A DNA stretch of 57,822 nt, from assembly GCA_964551735.1 (NCBI GenBank), contig CAZKEF010000035.1:1-57822 (forward strand), in the 5' to 3' direction. The notes under the pieces are model-generated. The model had not been told where the DNA came from. It made no database searches and saw only the letters and a program-made list of their open reading frames with translations. Source of the stretch: DAOUAT01 sp964551735. GTDB lineage: Bacteria; Chloroflexota; Anaerolineae; CG2-30-64-16. Both the position numbers and the translations under genes were made by a program. Shown in pieces: positions 14,829-23,539 of the stretch. Numbering within the stretch: the first letter of the stretch is position 1; each line of letters opens with the position of its first letter.

Positions 14829-17800
14829 GTGAGTGACCCGCTCGAAGATCTACTGACAGTAAAATCGGTCCGCACCGCTCTGCGCCGATTAGGAAACCGA
14901 GACGACTTGGCTGCTGTGGATCTCGCGCGTCTCGCTGTCGTTGAAGATAGGCTGCGGCAGGAAGGATGGTCCGACAGCGTCAACGACCGAGGTCGCGCCC
15001 TGGAAAATCTGCTCAAGACGGCGATCCTCCAACTGCGGGCCGGTCCTGGCGAGCCAGATGTCATGGACAAGCGCTGGCACCCATTCATTATCCTCCATGA
15101 CGAGTATGTCAAGGGAGAGGAATGGTCGACGGTGCTCTATAGGTTGAGACCTGATCTGGCGGATGCAGAGGGGACCGGTCGTCGGCTCGCTGATGGTGCA
15201 GAGCCGCCACATAGAACCTATCAGAGCTACAGACTGAACGCCCTCAAACTCCTTGCCCAGTTGCTGCATGATTGGGAGGATGAGGCGCAGCAGAGGAAAC
15301 TTGCAGCCGAGCAGGCGACCACGCTCCCGATGAGCGTACCCGATGATCCTCTTTCACAAGCGGGCACGATTCCAGTTGACGCGATGCCGGAATATGGAGA
15401 GAAGCAATGTTCCCGCGAGATATTATCCTGGCCTCTTCTCTGGGAGGTTACGCGCCAGATTAGCCTTCGTAGCATGTACAGCCAATCGTTGAGCAGCCAA
15501 GCCGACCCTTACGTTCAACGTCAGGATCTCCTGAGTGCCTTCAGGGCCTTTCTCATTTCGACATCGAGCTGCTTCTTGCTGACCGGCAAGTCGGGAGCTG
15601 GCAAAAGCAGTTTTCTTCGATCCCTCCTGGACGAATACGTTGACGACCACGGCCGGTGCTTCCTGGCGCTTGATGCCGCTCAGATCAAGGCCAACGCCGA
15701 TCTCAAGGAGCAAATCGGAGGGGAAGTTCGCAGGCAGCTACGCTGGCCCTATGAAGCCCTCGCTGACATCTGGGAAGCCTTCGATCGCCTGCCGGGAATA
15801 GAAAACCTACAAGTCATACTGATCCTGGATGAGGTCAACGAGAACCCTGACCCCGCAGAGATACTGAGACAGGCAAACGATCTCGTCGGGTACAGACCAT
15901 GGCTGAAGGTGGTTCTCGCCTGTCGCCCAGAAGCCTGGTTGACTATGTGGCATGAAGTAGCGTTGAGGGGTAGGCTTTTCTTTGCCCCGGAACCAGTCCC
16001 TGGAGTCGAAATGAGAGCACGTCCTCCCTTGTCAGCGTGGGATCTTCAACCATTCAGTGATGACGAGGCGTATGCAGCGTATGCCGGCTATCAGGCCAGG
16101 TATCACCTCAAGACAGACTACGCAGCGCTTCCAAGAGAGACTCGCGACCTTGTTCGCGAGCCACTGGCCCTCTGGTTCATTGCCTCTACATATGGCTCCC
16201 AAGAGGTTCCCACCGCCATCCGGCGAGACCAACTCGTGGACGAATATTTGGAGGCGCTTCTGAAGACGAGGCGGCTCCACCCCGGGGATCGCCACTTGCT
16301 CGTAAAGCAGTTGATCCCTCGCCTGGAGCGCGTGCCCGGGATTTACGCGACGCAGATATACGAAGACGACCTGAAGGACGATCCTGATCTGTGCCAATGC
16401 GTCTTTGGCTATGGTCTCTCTGGGAATGGTACGCGGGGTAGCGAATCCTTCGATCGTCTGGTAGACGCTCAGATCTTTGTTTCACATCGCCTTGAGTCAC
16501 CTCCCTATGTCGAGCTTCGGCATGGCTTGATCTACGATCATCTTCTTGGGCAGCACCTCTTTGCCGAGCATGTACAGAATACGAGAGACAAGCTTGCGAT
16601 CTGCCACTCACTTATCGAGTCCATTGGCAAATCCTTGGCTGTGTGGGGGGCCATCACGCGGGCGGTGTATTTGGCCTTTCGTTATTTCCCAGAGCAGGTG
16701 CAGGAACTAATCCTCGCCGATTCATTCGATACGGCACAATTGGTGAGGTCGGCCTTGCTAGAACTGGCTGAGTGCGAGCCCAATACAGCGCGAAGGGTCT
16801 TCCGATGGGTAGCGTTGCGCTGCAAACGGTGGCAACCCTGGCGCTCGCTCAGACCAGCATGGCGAGCTGCCATGCTGGCGGTCGAAGGTGCAGGTGTACT
16901 TGATGATGAGGAGGTCTTCCTGACGCTTCTGGCTGCACGCGCCAGTACGCTAAACGAGATGGCCGTCGACGGTACGTACTTCTGGGGAAGGAAGAGCCCG
17001 AACAAGGCCTTGGACATTGCGGATGCCCTTAGTGGACAGATCACGCGACCACGCTTTGCACTTGATCGCCGGGCTCTCAAAGCGATGCTGTTTCTGATCC
17101 CACTTTTGGCGGTTAACTGCTGGGAGGACGAGGGTTTGTACAGCACCGAGCTCGACCGACTGCTTTCCATTTGCCAGAGGACGGTCGAGCGCATCGACCA
17201 GCACCCCTTCTCGCGCTTGATCGGGAGATTAGGTCGCGGTGCGATCGCCTCAAGCGTCGTGTGGGCCGGCTACAGCCTTCTCAAACAGGGGGCTGTTGTG
17301 GGCGACGTGAACAACGTCTTCATCTATCGTAGCTTTTTTCAGCAGCCAAGAGAGGTACGCGAGAGAGCCCGAAACGCCTTGGCCTATATCGATCGTACCC
17401 AGGGCGCGCTTGCTGAAATGGTGGATCTGCTGCGTGATCTCCATGCAAGCCAAGAGCACTTGTCGGAGCAGATTGCCGATTTGATCGTTATGAGTCGCGG
17501 AATTCATACCCTATCTGACGTGGCGCCTGTCCTCTGGAAACTACTAGACACGGTTGATGACCCTGGTCAAGGGGTGGATGCTCACGTGTGTTCTTGCTGG
17601 TACCAATGTGCAGTCCGGCAGGACCCTATTACTGAGGGATCGCTGAGGACTCTGGCGGATTTTGTTGCGCGCTCGATTGACTTGAGCAAGCACGGCTACG
17701 GGATTGTTGTGCGTGAAGGGCGAACGTATCGGTACCGGCCGTTAGGCTACTATATGAACCTCTGGGCTCGCGTCCATCCCAACAAGCCGGTCGACTTGGC

Positions 17801-18260
17801 CGAGCACTATCTAGCAAGCGCTGTCGAGAGGCATGACATGGCGTTGCTTCTCCACGTCATCGACAGTTTTAGCGAAGTTCTCGATCTCACGAGTCACTGC
17901 GGTGCCATGCTGCGTACTCTGGAACCCTACGTCAACAACAGCGGGGTTGTGCGTGAGCACCTTGCGAACACCCTCGTGGCCCTGCGGAGCGTTCAGCCAG
18001 CGCTCGTTGATGGGTTTCTACTTGAAGTATACGCCCCACGCGCTCTTCAAGAGGAAATCTACAAGAAGACTCGTGAGCGACCCCGTCGGTGGCACTACGG
18101 AGGGTTGCTCTCGCTTGTCCTTGACTTCATTGCGTACGCTCCGTCTCCAGTAGTACGGCACACCCTGGCCGTTTGCCGACAGGCGATAGAGGCACCCTCC
18201 TCAGGACAAGCAGCCTCAATTCTCGCCAATGGCTTTCTGAATCTCCTGCGTGAGCGATAA
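14829..18260 (+). CDS. STAND-type NTPase (NACHT/AAA-like) with N-terminal helical domain
   Basis: A 1143-residue protein. Residues ~1-150 form a helical region like the effector-associated part of other bacterial STAND proteins (WHPFIILHDEYVKGEEW, RTYQSYRLNALKLLAQL). The NTPase core has Walker A GKSGAGKSS (~252-260), Walker B ILILDEVNE (~329-337) and a sensor-like VVLACRPEAW (~361-370). A long helical C-terminal half (~450-1143) looks like a TPR/HEAT-type sensor but has no clear repeat register. I use GTG 14829 because GGAAGGG is 8 bp upstream and the promoter fits; an ATG at 14751 is possible. Many such proteins act in anti-phage defence, but here no enzymatic effector domain is recognised. 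It is divergent from the RiPP locus, with 231 bp between. Confidence 0.75.
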   Translation: MSDPLEDLLTVKSVRTALRRLGNRDDLAAVDLARLAVVEDRLRQEGWSDSVNDRGRALENLLKTAILQLRAGPGEPDVMDKRWHPFIILHDEYVKGEEWSTVLYRLRPDLADAEGTGRRLADGAEPPHRTYQSYRLNALKLLAQLLHDWEDEAQQRKLAAEQATTLPMSVPDDPLSQAGTIPVDAMPEYGEKQCSREILSWPLLWEVTRQISLRSMYSQSLSSQADPYVQRQDLLSAFRAFLISTSSCFLLTGKSGAGKSSFLRSLLDEYVDDHGRCFLALDAAQIKANADLKEQIGGEVRRQLRWPYEALADIWEAFDRLPGIENLQVILILDEVNENPDPAEILRQANDLVGYRPWLKVVLACRPEAWLTMWHEVALRGRLFFAPEPVPGVEMRARPPLSAWDLQPFSDDEAYAAYAGYQARYHLKTDYAALPRETRDLVREPLALWFIASTYGSQEVPTAIRRDQLVDEYLEALLKTRRLHPGDRHLLVKQLIPRLERVPGIYATQIYEDDLKDDPDLCQCVFGYGLSGNGTRGSESFDRLVDAQIFVSHRLESPPYVELRHGLIYDHLLGQHLFAEHVQNTRDKLAICHSLIESIGKSLAVWGAITRAVYLAFRYFPEQVQELILADSFDTAQLVRSALLELAECEPNTARRVFRWVALRCKRWQPWRSLRPAWRAAMLAVEGAGVLDDEEVFLTLLAARASTLNEMAVDGTYFWGRKSPNKALDIADALSGQITRPRFALDRRALKAMLFLIPLLAVNCWEDEGLYSTELDRLLSICQRTVERIDQHPFSRLIGRLGRGAIASSVVWAGYSLLKQGAVVGDVNNVFIYRSFFQQPREVRERARNALAYIDRTQGALAEMVDLLRDLHASQEHLSEQIADLIVMSRGIHTLSDVAPVLWKLLDTVDDPGQGVDAHVCSCWYQCAVRQDPITEGSLRTLADFVARSIDLSKHGYGIVVREGRTYRYRPLGYYMNLWARVHPNKPVDLAEHYLASAVERHDMALLLHVIDSFSEVLDLTSHCGAMLRTLEPYVNNSGVVREHLANTLVALRSVQPALVDGFLLEVYAPRALQEEIYKKTRERPRRWHYGGLLSLVLDFIAYAPSPVVRHTLAVCRQAIEAPSSGQAASILANGFLNLLRER

Positions 18261-18579
18261 ACGAATAATGCCGGGCACCCAAGCGTCTGGTAAGGGCTGC
18301 GCAATCCGGTGTAGTCACGCGTGATCTGGTCGCGGCGACCTCCTCTTGCACAGCCTGGATCAACCAGATCGTCAGCTAGGCCGTCGCAAGCGATACCGAC
18401 GGTAATGCGCCACGATCATCACCTGCAGCCCGTTGTATATGGCAAGTCGCGAGCATAAGGGACCACTACCACCCATCAAACACAAAAAGGCCCAACCGGG
18501 TATGGTTGGGCCTCATCGTTTTGAGGACGGGTGATCTTCAATACCCCCTTCCTGATCGTGGGTGAGCAGAGAGGGGGTA
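18261..18579. other. Intergenic stretch with a terminator only
   Basis: Between the STAND gene and the VWA gene I see the hairpin at 18488-18513 and nothing else that I can support. Confidence 0.5.
18488..18513 (-). terminator. Intrinsic terminator of the VWA gene
   Basis: AGGCCCAACC and GGTTGGGCCT form a perfect 10-bp stem with a 6-nt loop. On the minus strand the stem is followed by TTTTTG, a normal U-tract, so it terminates leftward transcription from 18580. A very similar hairpin lies at 8885. Confidence 0.75.
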
Positions 18580-19302
18580 TCAACTGGTGCGCGGCGTGAG
18601 CAGGGCCAGGACGTCGGCGAGGCCGCGCAGGTCGCCGAGCGTCACCACCCGGGCGGCGATCCGGCTCATGGCGCCAGGATCGCAGTCGGGCGGGATCAGG
18701 ATGGCGGATGTGCGCGCTTTGTCACCGGGCAGCGCCAGCGGGATGGAGCCATCGCCGTCGGTGACCAGCAGGATGACGTGTGTCGGCCAGCGCCGCCAGG
18801 CGTCGGCCAGGAACTCGAACGCGGTGCCGCCGTAGCTCAGGCTGTCCGGCTCGCAGAAGAGCAGCGCCGCGTCGCCGGTGTCGGCCACCTGGGCGCTGTC
18901 GTCGAAGAGGATCCCGACAGCCTCGCCGCCGGTTTCCCGTACGGCCAATGCCACGGCCTGCGCCGCGGTCTGCGCCAGCACGAACTTGGCGCCCTTCATC
19001 GAGCCGGACTTGTCGAGGCAGATCGCCACCTTGGGCCGGGGTCGCTCCTTGCCGGGCAGCGCCATACGCAGCGGGACGAGCTCCCCCCGCGCCGCGGCGC
19101 GGCGGTCGAGCCGTTCCGGCGCGACGATCTCGGTCGCGCTGCGGGCCACGTGGAAGTGCACCAGCAGACCGAACGCGGCCTGCGTCGCGGCAGCCAGTGG
19201 CGGCTGGCGGTAGTGCCGCACGGGATCACAGGCGTGACCTCCGAAGGCGCGTGCCCGGCGACGTTGCCGTGTGCTTCCTCTGGGTCGCGTGACCGGCCGC
19301 AC
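18580..19302 (-). CDS. VWA-domain protein, N-terminus uncertain
   Basis: The last 150 or so residues form a von Willebrand factor A domain: PKVAICLDKSGSMKGAKF has the MIDAS motif DxSxS, and VILLVTDGDGSIP has the later Asp. Metal-dependent protein binding is the usual role, often with a MoxR-type ATPase, which is absent here. Upstream of about residue 30 the reading is unusual (RPRGSTRQRRRARAFGGHA), and a plausible continuation of the protein lies in another frame (19312-19536). I suspect a frameshift or a truncation near 19300. A GTG at about 19224 (VRHYRQPPLAA) is an alternative start. It is followed by the terminator at 18488. Confidence 0.65.
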   Translation of the reverse strand: MRPVTRPRGSTRQRRRARAFGGHACDPVRHYRQPPLAAATQAAFGLLVHFHVARSATEIVAPERLDRRAAARGELVPLRMALPGKERPRPKVAICLDKSGSMKGAKFVLAQTAAQAVALAVRETGGEAVGILFDDSAQVADTGDAALLFCEPDSLSYGGTAFEFLADAWRRWPTHVILLVTDGDGSIPLALPGDKARTSAILIPPDCDPGAMSRIAARVVTLGDLRGLADVLALLTPRTS

Positions 19303-19311
19303 CTGCCACCG

Positions 19312-19536
19312 TCACACTGCCGCCCGGCAGCGGAAAGTTCCAGCGGACACGCGCAGCTCAGGGAACTGCCTGATCGTCTCCTCGACGAAGGCGGGCACCT
19401 CCGCGGGCGGGATATCGGTCGCGCCGGCCAGCCGCCATGCGAACTGCATTGCCCGGTCGGTTACGGCTTGGCTGGGAACGGCCCGCAGGGTGGCGAACAA
19501 CACCTGGCTGTCTCCATGCGGGCTGATGTCGTATGC
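19312..19536 (-). pseudogene. Coding remnant upstream of the VWA gene in another frame
   Basis: A coherent stretch, DSQVLFATLRAVPSQAVTD, then FAWRLAGATDIPPAEVPAF and EETIRQFPELRV, ends at a stop 10 bp before the VWA frame starts. It is probably the N-terminal part of the same protein with a frameshift between, or a separate remnant. Beyond 19541 the plus strand carries the TPR fragment. Confidence 0.4.
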
Positions 19537-19540
19537 ACGG

Positions 19541-19831
19541 GTATACTTTGAAGAAGCATTGGCGCTGGCTTTGAACAGGCAACGACCGGATATCGCGGCC
19601 GCTGCATCCGCCAACCTGGGGAGAGTGTTCCAGACACAAGATGACCATCAGGGGGCCGAGTCGGCTTACCGGCAGGCGCTGGATCTGTTCGAGCGATCCG
19701 CTGATCCCCATGGCTACGGCCAGACTCTCGGCAACTTGGGCACGCTTTGCCTGAACCAGGGTCGCCCAGAGGAAGCTGCGGACTGCTTCCTGCGGGATCT
19801 GGCGCTTCAGCATCTCCGTGTATCCTCGTGA
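19541..19831 (+). pseudogene. TPR-repeat protein fragment
   Basis: About 96 residues with two clear tetratricopeptide repeats (AAAASANLGRVFQTQDDHQG, then YGQTLGNLGTLCLNQGRPEEA). They start abruptly where the antisense VWA-related coding ends and stop at TGA 19829-19831. Proteins of this type usually have many more repeats and a regulator or NTPase domain, so this is a fragment. Confidence 0.6.
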
Positions 19832-19992
19832 TGGCGAAACAACTAATCAGTGTCCGGGGTAACCACTCGAGCCAGGCAGTAGGTGGGCGACGTAGCATCT
19901 CTCCGAATCGGTCAAACCAGGATCGACACAGACTATCTCAGTGGCTGAGCAAGACCGCGAGCGATCGGGACGTCCTCCATAATACCTGTCAT

Positions 19993-20034
19993 GCATCCCT
20001 CACCGCCCCCCAGGGTCCAAACGGTGAGGGATGC
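19993..20034. terminator. Hairpin downstream of the E2 gene
   Basis: GCATCCCTCACCG and CGGTGAGGGATGC form a perfect 13-bp stem with a 16-nt loop, 25 bp past the E2 stop. There is no long U-tract. It probably ends the leftward 2-oxoacid dehydrogenase operon and could also act on the TPR side. Confidence 0.55.
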
Positions 20035-20058
20035 GTTCGCGGCCGCTGCTATCGTCTC

Positions 20059-21474
20059 CTACTGCCCCACCAGCCACAGATAGGGCCGCTCGACATATTG
20101 CTTCACCCGCTGCAGGAAGCGCGCGGCCGGCGCGCCGTCCACCAGCCGATGATCGAAGGTCAGGCTCAGGAACAGCATGTGCCGGATGGCGACGCGTTCG
20201 GCCTCAACGTCCACCACGACCTGCTTGGGCACGATCCGCCCGACACCCAGGATCGCGCACTCAGGCAGGTTGATGATCGGCGTAAAGGCATCAATCTCAT
20301 ACATGCCCAGGTTCGTGATGGTGAACGTGCCGCCGTGCAGGTCGTCCGGGGAGATGCGGCCCGTGCGGGCCTTCTCCACCAGCGCGGCCGATTCCCGCGC
20401 AAGCTGCCGCAGCGACTTGGCCTGCACGTCCCGCACGACCGGCACCAGCAGACCCCGCTCGCTGTCCACGGCGATGCCGATGTTGGCCGCCTCGGACTGC
20501 ACAATGCTCTCGCCCTCGAAGTGCGCGTTGACCATCGGGTGTTCGAGCAACGCCTGCCCACACAGCTTGGCCAGCAAATCGTTGTACGACGGGACGGGCT
20601 GCGTGCCGTCCGCCTTGAGCTGCTGGCGCAGCCGGACGAGCTCCGTCGCGTCCGCCTCGGTGGTCAGCGTGACCGGCGCGACCGTGTGCACGCTGGTCGC
20701 CATGCGGTCGGCGATGGTGCGGCGGACCGTAGTGATCGGCACCACGGCGCCGGCCGGCGCGGGAGCGGCCGCACCGACTGGGGGCGCTGCAGATGGTTCG
20801 GGTCTTGAGGCCCTCAAACGCTCAACCTTCAACCGCTCAGCTTCGGCTTCGATATCAGCGCGTTCGATACGTTTGCCCGGCAGTCGCGCCGCCAGCGCAT
20901 CCGCGTCGACCCCAAGCTCGGCGGCCAGCCGGCGCGCCAGCGGACTCACGCGCTCCATCGCGGCCGGTGCCGCCTGTGCGGCTGCTGCCGCCTGCCGGAC
21001 ATCGCGTTCGATGATCCGGCCGGTGCGGCCGCTGCCTTTCAGTCCGGCCCAGTCCACAGCGAGCTCACTCGCGATGCGTCTGGCGCGCGGGCTGATGGTT
21101 GGCTCGTGCTGCGTGCTGCGTGCTGCGTGACGGTTCGCATCCTGGCTCGTGGTGAGGGCACTGCTGTGCTCGGCCGATTCGTCGCTTGGCTTTCCGAATG
21201 GGACTGCGGCGGCGGAAGGGAGTTCTTCACCCTCCTGCACCAGGTACCCCAGCAACGTCCCGACCGGCACCTCTTTGCCTGGTGGGGGCGCGTCGGGCGG
21301 GATGCGGAGGATGCCGCTTTCCAGCGCCTCGACCTCCTGGGTGGCCTTGTCCCCCTCGACGGTGAAGAGCAACTCGCCCGCCTCCACGTGCTCGCCGTCC
21401 CGTTTCAGCCATTCGCCCAGCCGGCCCGTTTCCATATTCCAGCCCAAGCGGGGCAAGACGACTTCAAATGGCAT
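20059..21474 (-). CDS. 2-oxoacid dehydrogenase E2 (dihydrolipoamide acyltransferase)
   Basis: A 471-residue E2. The lipoyl domain (1-80) has the attachment Lys43 in VEGDKATQEVEA. A peripheral-subunit-binding domain lies at ~127-160 (ISPRARRIASEL ... GSGRTGRI), and a second, more divergent one at ~176-210 (VSPLARRLAAELGVD). The acyltransferase domain (~245-471) carries the catalytic TFDHRLVDGAPAA. Linkers contain residues encoded by dispersed repeats (NRHAARSTQHE; LKVERLRA). ATG 21474 follows GGAGGAC by 5 bp. It is 42 bp after the fused E1 gene, with a palindrome between. The substrate (pyruvate, acetoin or branched-chain acid) cannot be fixed. No E3 gene is in the window. Confidence 0.9.
   Translation of the reverse strand: MPFEVVLPRLGWNMETGRLGEWLKRDGEHVEAGELLFTVEGDKATQEVEALESGILRIPPDAPPPGKEVPVGTLLGYLVQEGEELPSAAAVPFGKPSDESAEHSSALTTSQDANRHAARSTQHEPTISPRARRIASELAVDWAGLKGSGRTGRIIERDVRQAAAAAQAAPAAMERVSPLARRLAAELGVDADALAARLPGKRIERADIEAEAERLKVERLRASRPEPSAAPPVGAAAPAPAGAVVPITTVRRTIADRMATSVHTVAPVTLTTEADATELVRLRQQLKADGTQPVPSYNDLLAKLCGQALLEHPMVNAHFEGESIVQSEAANIGIAVDSERGLLVPVVRDVQAKSLRQLARESAALVEKARTGRISPDDLHGGTFTITNLGMYEIDAFTPIINLPECAILGVGRIVPKQVVVDVEAERVAIRHMLFLSLTFDHRLVDGAPAARFLQRVKQYVERPYLWLVGQ
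21105..21138 (-). repeat. In-frame GCTGCGTGCTGCGTG repeat in the E2 linker
   Basis: Three copies of the word GTGCTGC/GCTGCGT run through the linker before the first subunit-binding domain and encode NRHAARSTQHE. A related word (GTTGCGTGGTGCGTGG) lies inside dnaE2 at 4500-4560, where it encodes NHAPRNTGHAP. Confidence 0.65.
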
Positions 21475-21493
21475 GTGGTCCTCCATCGTGGCC

Positions 21494-21520
21494 GTAGGGG
21501 CGGGGTGACCCCGCCCCTAC
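21494..21520. repeat. 27-nt palindrome between E1 and E2
   Basis: Arms GTAGGGGCGGGGT and ACCCCGCCCCTAC flank a single central G. It supplies the TAG stop of the E1 gene (21517-21519). A near-identical palindrome lies at 53715-53741 between two liv genes. Confidence 0.8.
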
Positions 21521-23514
21521 TCGGCCAACAGCGCGCGCGCGGCCTGCACGATCCCCTGCACGCTCGGCACCAGCGGCTCATAGAGCGCCGGGCTGTAGGG
21601 CGCGGGGGCGAAAAGGCCGTTGACGCGGCGCACCGGCGCGTCCAGGTCGTCGAAGCCGTGCTCCATCACCTGCGTGGCGATCTCCGAGGCAACGCCGCAC
21701 GGGGCAAAGTCCTCATCCACCACCAGCAGCCGGCCCGTCTTGTGCACCGATGCCAGGATCGTGCCGATGTCCAGCGGCGCCAGCGTGCGCGGATCAACCA
21801 CCTCTGCCGAGACGCCCTCCGCGGCCAGATGCTCAGCCGCGTCCAACGCCTGCTTGACCGTCCAGCCGATCCCGACGAGCGTCAGGTCCGTGCCGGTCCG
21901 CCGGATGCTGGCCTGGCCGAAGGGGACGAAGTACTCCCCCTCGGGCACAGGGCCCTTGAGCGCCAGCAGGTTCTTGTGCTCCAGGAAGAGCACCGGGTCA
22001 TTGCCGCGGAGGGCGGTCTTCAGCAGCCCTTTGGCGTCAGCGGGCGTGGATGGCATCACAACCCGGAAGCCGGGGATGTGCATGAAGAAGGGGTAGTAGT
22101 TGCCCGAATGGTGCGCCGCGTTCGAGGGCGCCGCGCCGACACAACCGCGTACCACAATCGGCATCACCAGCCGGCCGCTGCTCATCCATTGCAGTTTGCA
22201 CATCTGGTTGAACATGTCGCCGAACGCGTCGGCCAGGAAATCAATGAACATGAAGTCCACGACCGGCCGCGTGCCGGTGGCCGCCGCGCCGGTGCACAAG
22301 TTGGTGAACCCGCGTTCGCTGATGGGTGCGTCGCGCAGCCGCTCCTCGCCGTAGAGGTCGTAGAGGCCGACCGTGGTGTTGAAGTTGCCGCCGCGCGGGC
22401 CGATCCCCTCGCCGACGACCCAGATGCGGGCGTCGCGGGCCATCTCTTGCGCCAGGCTCTCGCGCGCTGCTTCCACGAAAGTCAGTTCGCGCGTCGACGC
22501 CGGGGCAGATGCCGGGGCTGCAACCGGCCGCGCTTCCGCGTAGACATGCGCGCTCACCGTCGCCGGGTCGGGCAGCGAGCTGGCCTCCGCGAACTGGCCG
22601 GCCTCCTCCACCAGCGCCTTGATTTCAGCTTCCAGCGGGACGATGTCTGCCTCGCTTGCCCAGCCTTCGGCGAGCAGCCGGTCGCGGAAGAGCTTGAGCG
22701 GGTCGCGCGCTTTCCAGGCCGCGATCTCGTCCGTCGTGCGATAGCCCGCGTCGCGCATCCCTTCGGCGTGGGCGCGCGTGCGGTAGGTGCGGCACTCGAT
22801 CAGCGTCGGGCCGCCGCCGACGCGGGCGCGCGCCACCGCTTCCCCGGCTGCCTGGTAGACCGCCAGCACGTCGTTGCCGTCCACCGCCACGCCCGGCATG
22901 CCGTAGGCCGCCGCACGGGCGGCGATGTCCGGGTTGCCCGTGGCCTTGCCCAGCGGCACCTCGGTCGCATACAGGTTGTTCTCGCAGACAAAGAGCGCGG
23001 GCAACCTCCAGGCGGCGGCCAGGTTCAGCCCCTCATGAAACGCGCCGTTATTTGACGCGCCATCGCCGAAGAAGGCCACGCTCACCCGGTCGGTCTTGAG
23101 CAGCCGGGCCGAGTACGCGCCGCCGGCAGCCAACGTGATGCACGGCCCCACGATGCCGCTGGAACCCATGAAGCCGACCTCCGGCTTGAATAAGTGCATC
23201 GAGCCGCCCCGTCCGCCGGAACAGCCCGTCGCGCGACCGAGCACCTCGGCGATCAGCTCGGCCGGCGGCACGCCCTTGGCCACGGCGTGCCCATGCCCGC
23301 GGTGCGTGCTAAAGACGGTGTCATCGGCGCGCAGGTGCGCGCAGACGCCGCTGGCGACCGCCTCCTCACCAATGTAGGTATGCACGCCCCCGTAGATCTT
23401 GCCCGCCGCGTAAAACCTAATCAACTGCTCTTCGGTCCGGCGGATCAGCAGCATGGTGCGGTACAGCGCCAGCAGTTGGTCTTTGGTTGGAGGTGAGATG
23501 GTTTCTTCTCTCAT
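21517..23514 (-). CDS. Fused E1 alpha/beta subunit of a 2-oxoacid dehydrogenase
   Basis: A 665-residue fusion. The alpha part (~1-325) has RRTEEQLIRFYAAGKIYGG, the HRGHGHAVAKG active-site loop and the thiamine diphosphate motif GDGASNNGAFHEGLN ... ENNLYA. The beta part (~345-665) starts RELTFVEAARESLAQEM and has ISERGFTNLCTGAAATG and a C-terminal PAPYSPALYEP. Most bacteria encode the two parts separately, and a short Ala/Pro-rich linker joins them here. ATG 23514 is favoured over 23520, because AAGGAC lies 8 bp from it. A truncated corrinoid gene is 26 bp upstream and E2 is downstream, so this is one operon. Confidence 0.9.
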   Translation of the reverse strand: MREETISPPTKDQLLALYRTMLLIRRTEEQLIRFYAAGKIYGGVHTYIGEEAVASGVCAHLRADDTVFSTHRGHGHAVAKGVPPAELIAEVLGRATGCSGGRGGSMHLFKPEVGFMGSSGIVGPCITLAAGGAYSARLLKTDRVSVAFFGDGASNNGAFHEGLNLAAAWRLPALFVCENNLYATEVPLGKATGNPDIAARAAAYGMPGVAVDGNDVLAVYQAAGEAVARARVGGGPTLIECRTYRTRAHAEGMRDAGYRTTDEIAAWKARDPLKLFRDRLLAEGWASEADIVPLEAEIKALVEEAGQFAEASSLPDPATVSAHVYAEARPVAAPASAPASTRELTFVEAARESLAQEMARDARIWVVGEGIGPRGGNFNTTVGLYDLYGEERLRDAPISERGFTNLCTGAAATGTRPVVDFMFIDFLADAFGDMFNQMCKLQWMSSGRLVMPIVVRGCVGAAPSNAAHHSGNYYPFFMHIPGFRVVMPSTPADAKGLLKTALRGNDPVLFLEHKNLLALKGPVPEGEYFVPFGQASIRRTGTDLTLVGIGWTVKQALDAAEHLAAEGVSAEVVDPRTLAPLDIGTILASVHKTGRLLVVDEDFAPCGVASEIATQVMEHGFDDLDAPVRRVNGLFAPAPYSPALYEPLVPSVQGIVQAARALLAE

Positions 23515-23539
23515 GGTCATCGTCCTTCTGACCGGGGTG

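Noticed and set aside
14388..18260. RiPP locus and STAND NTPase as one combined defence system
   Set aside because: They are divergent and merely adjacent; nothing in the sequence links their functions.
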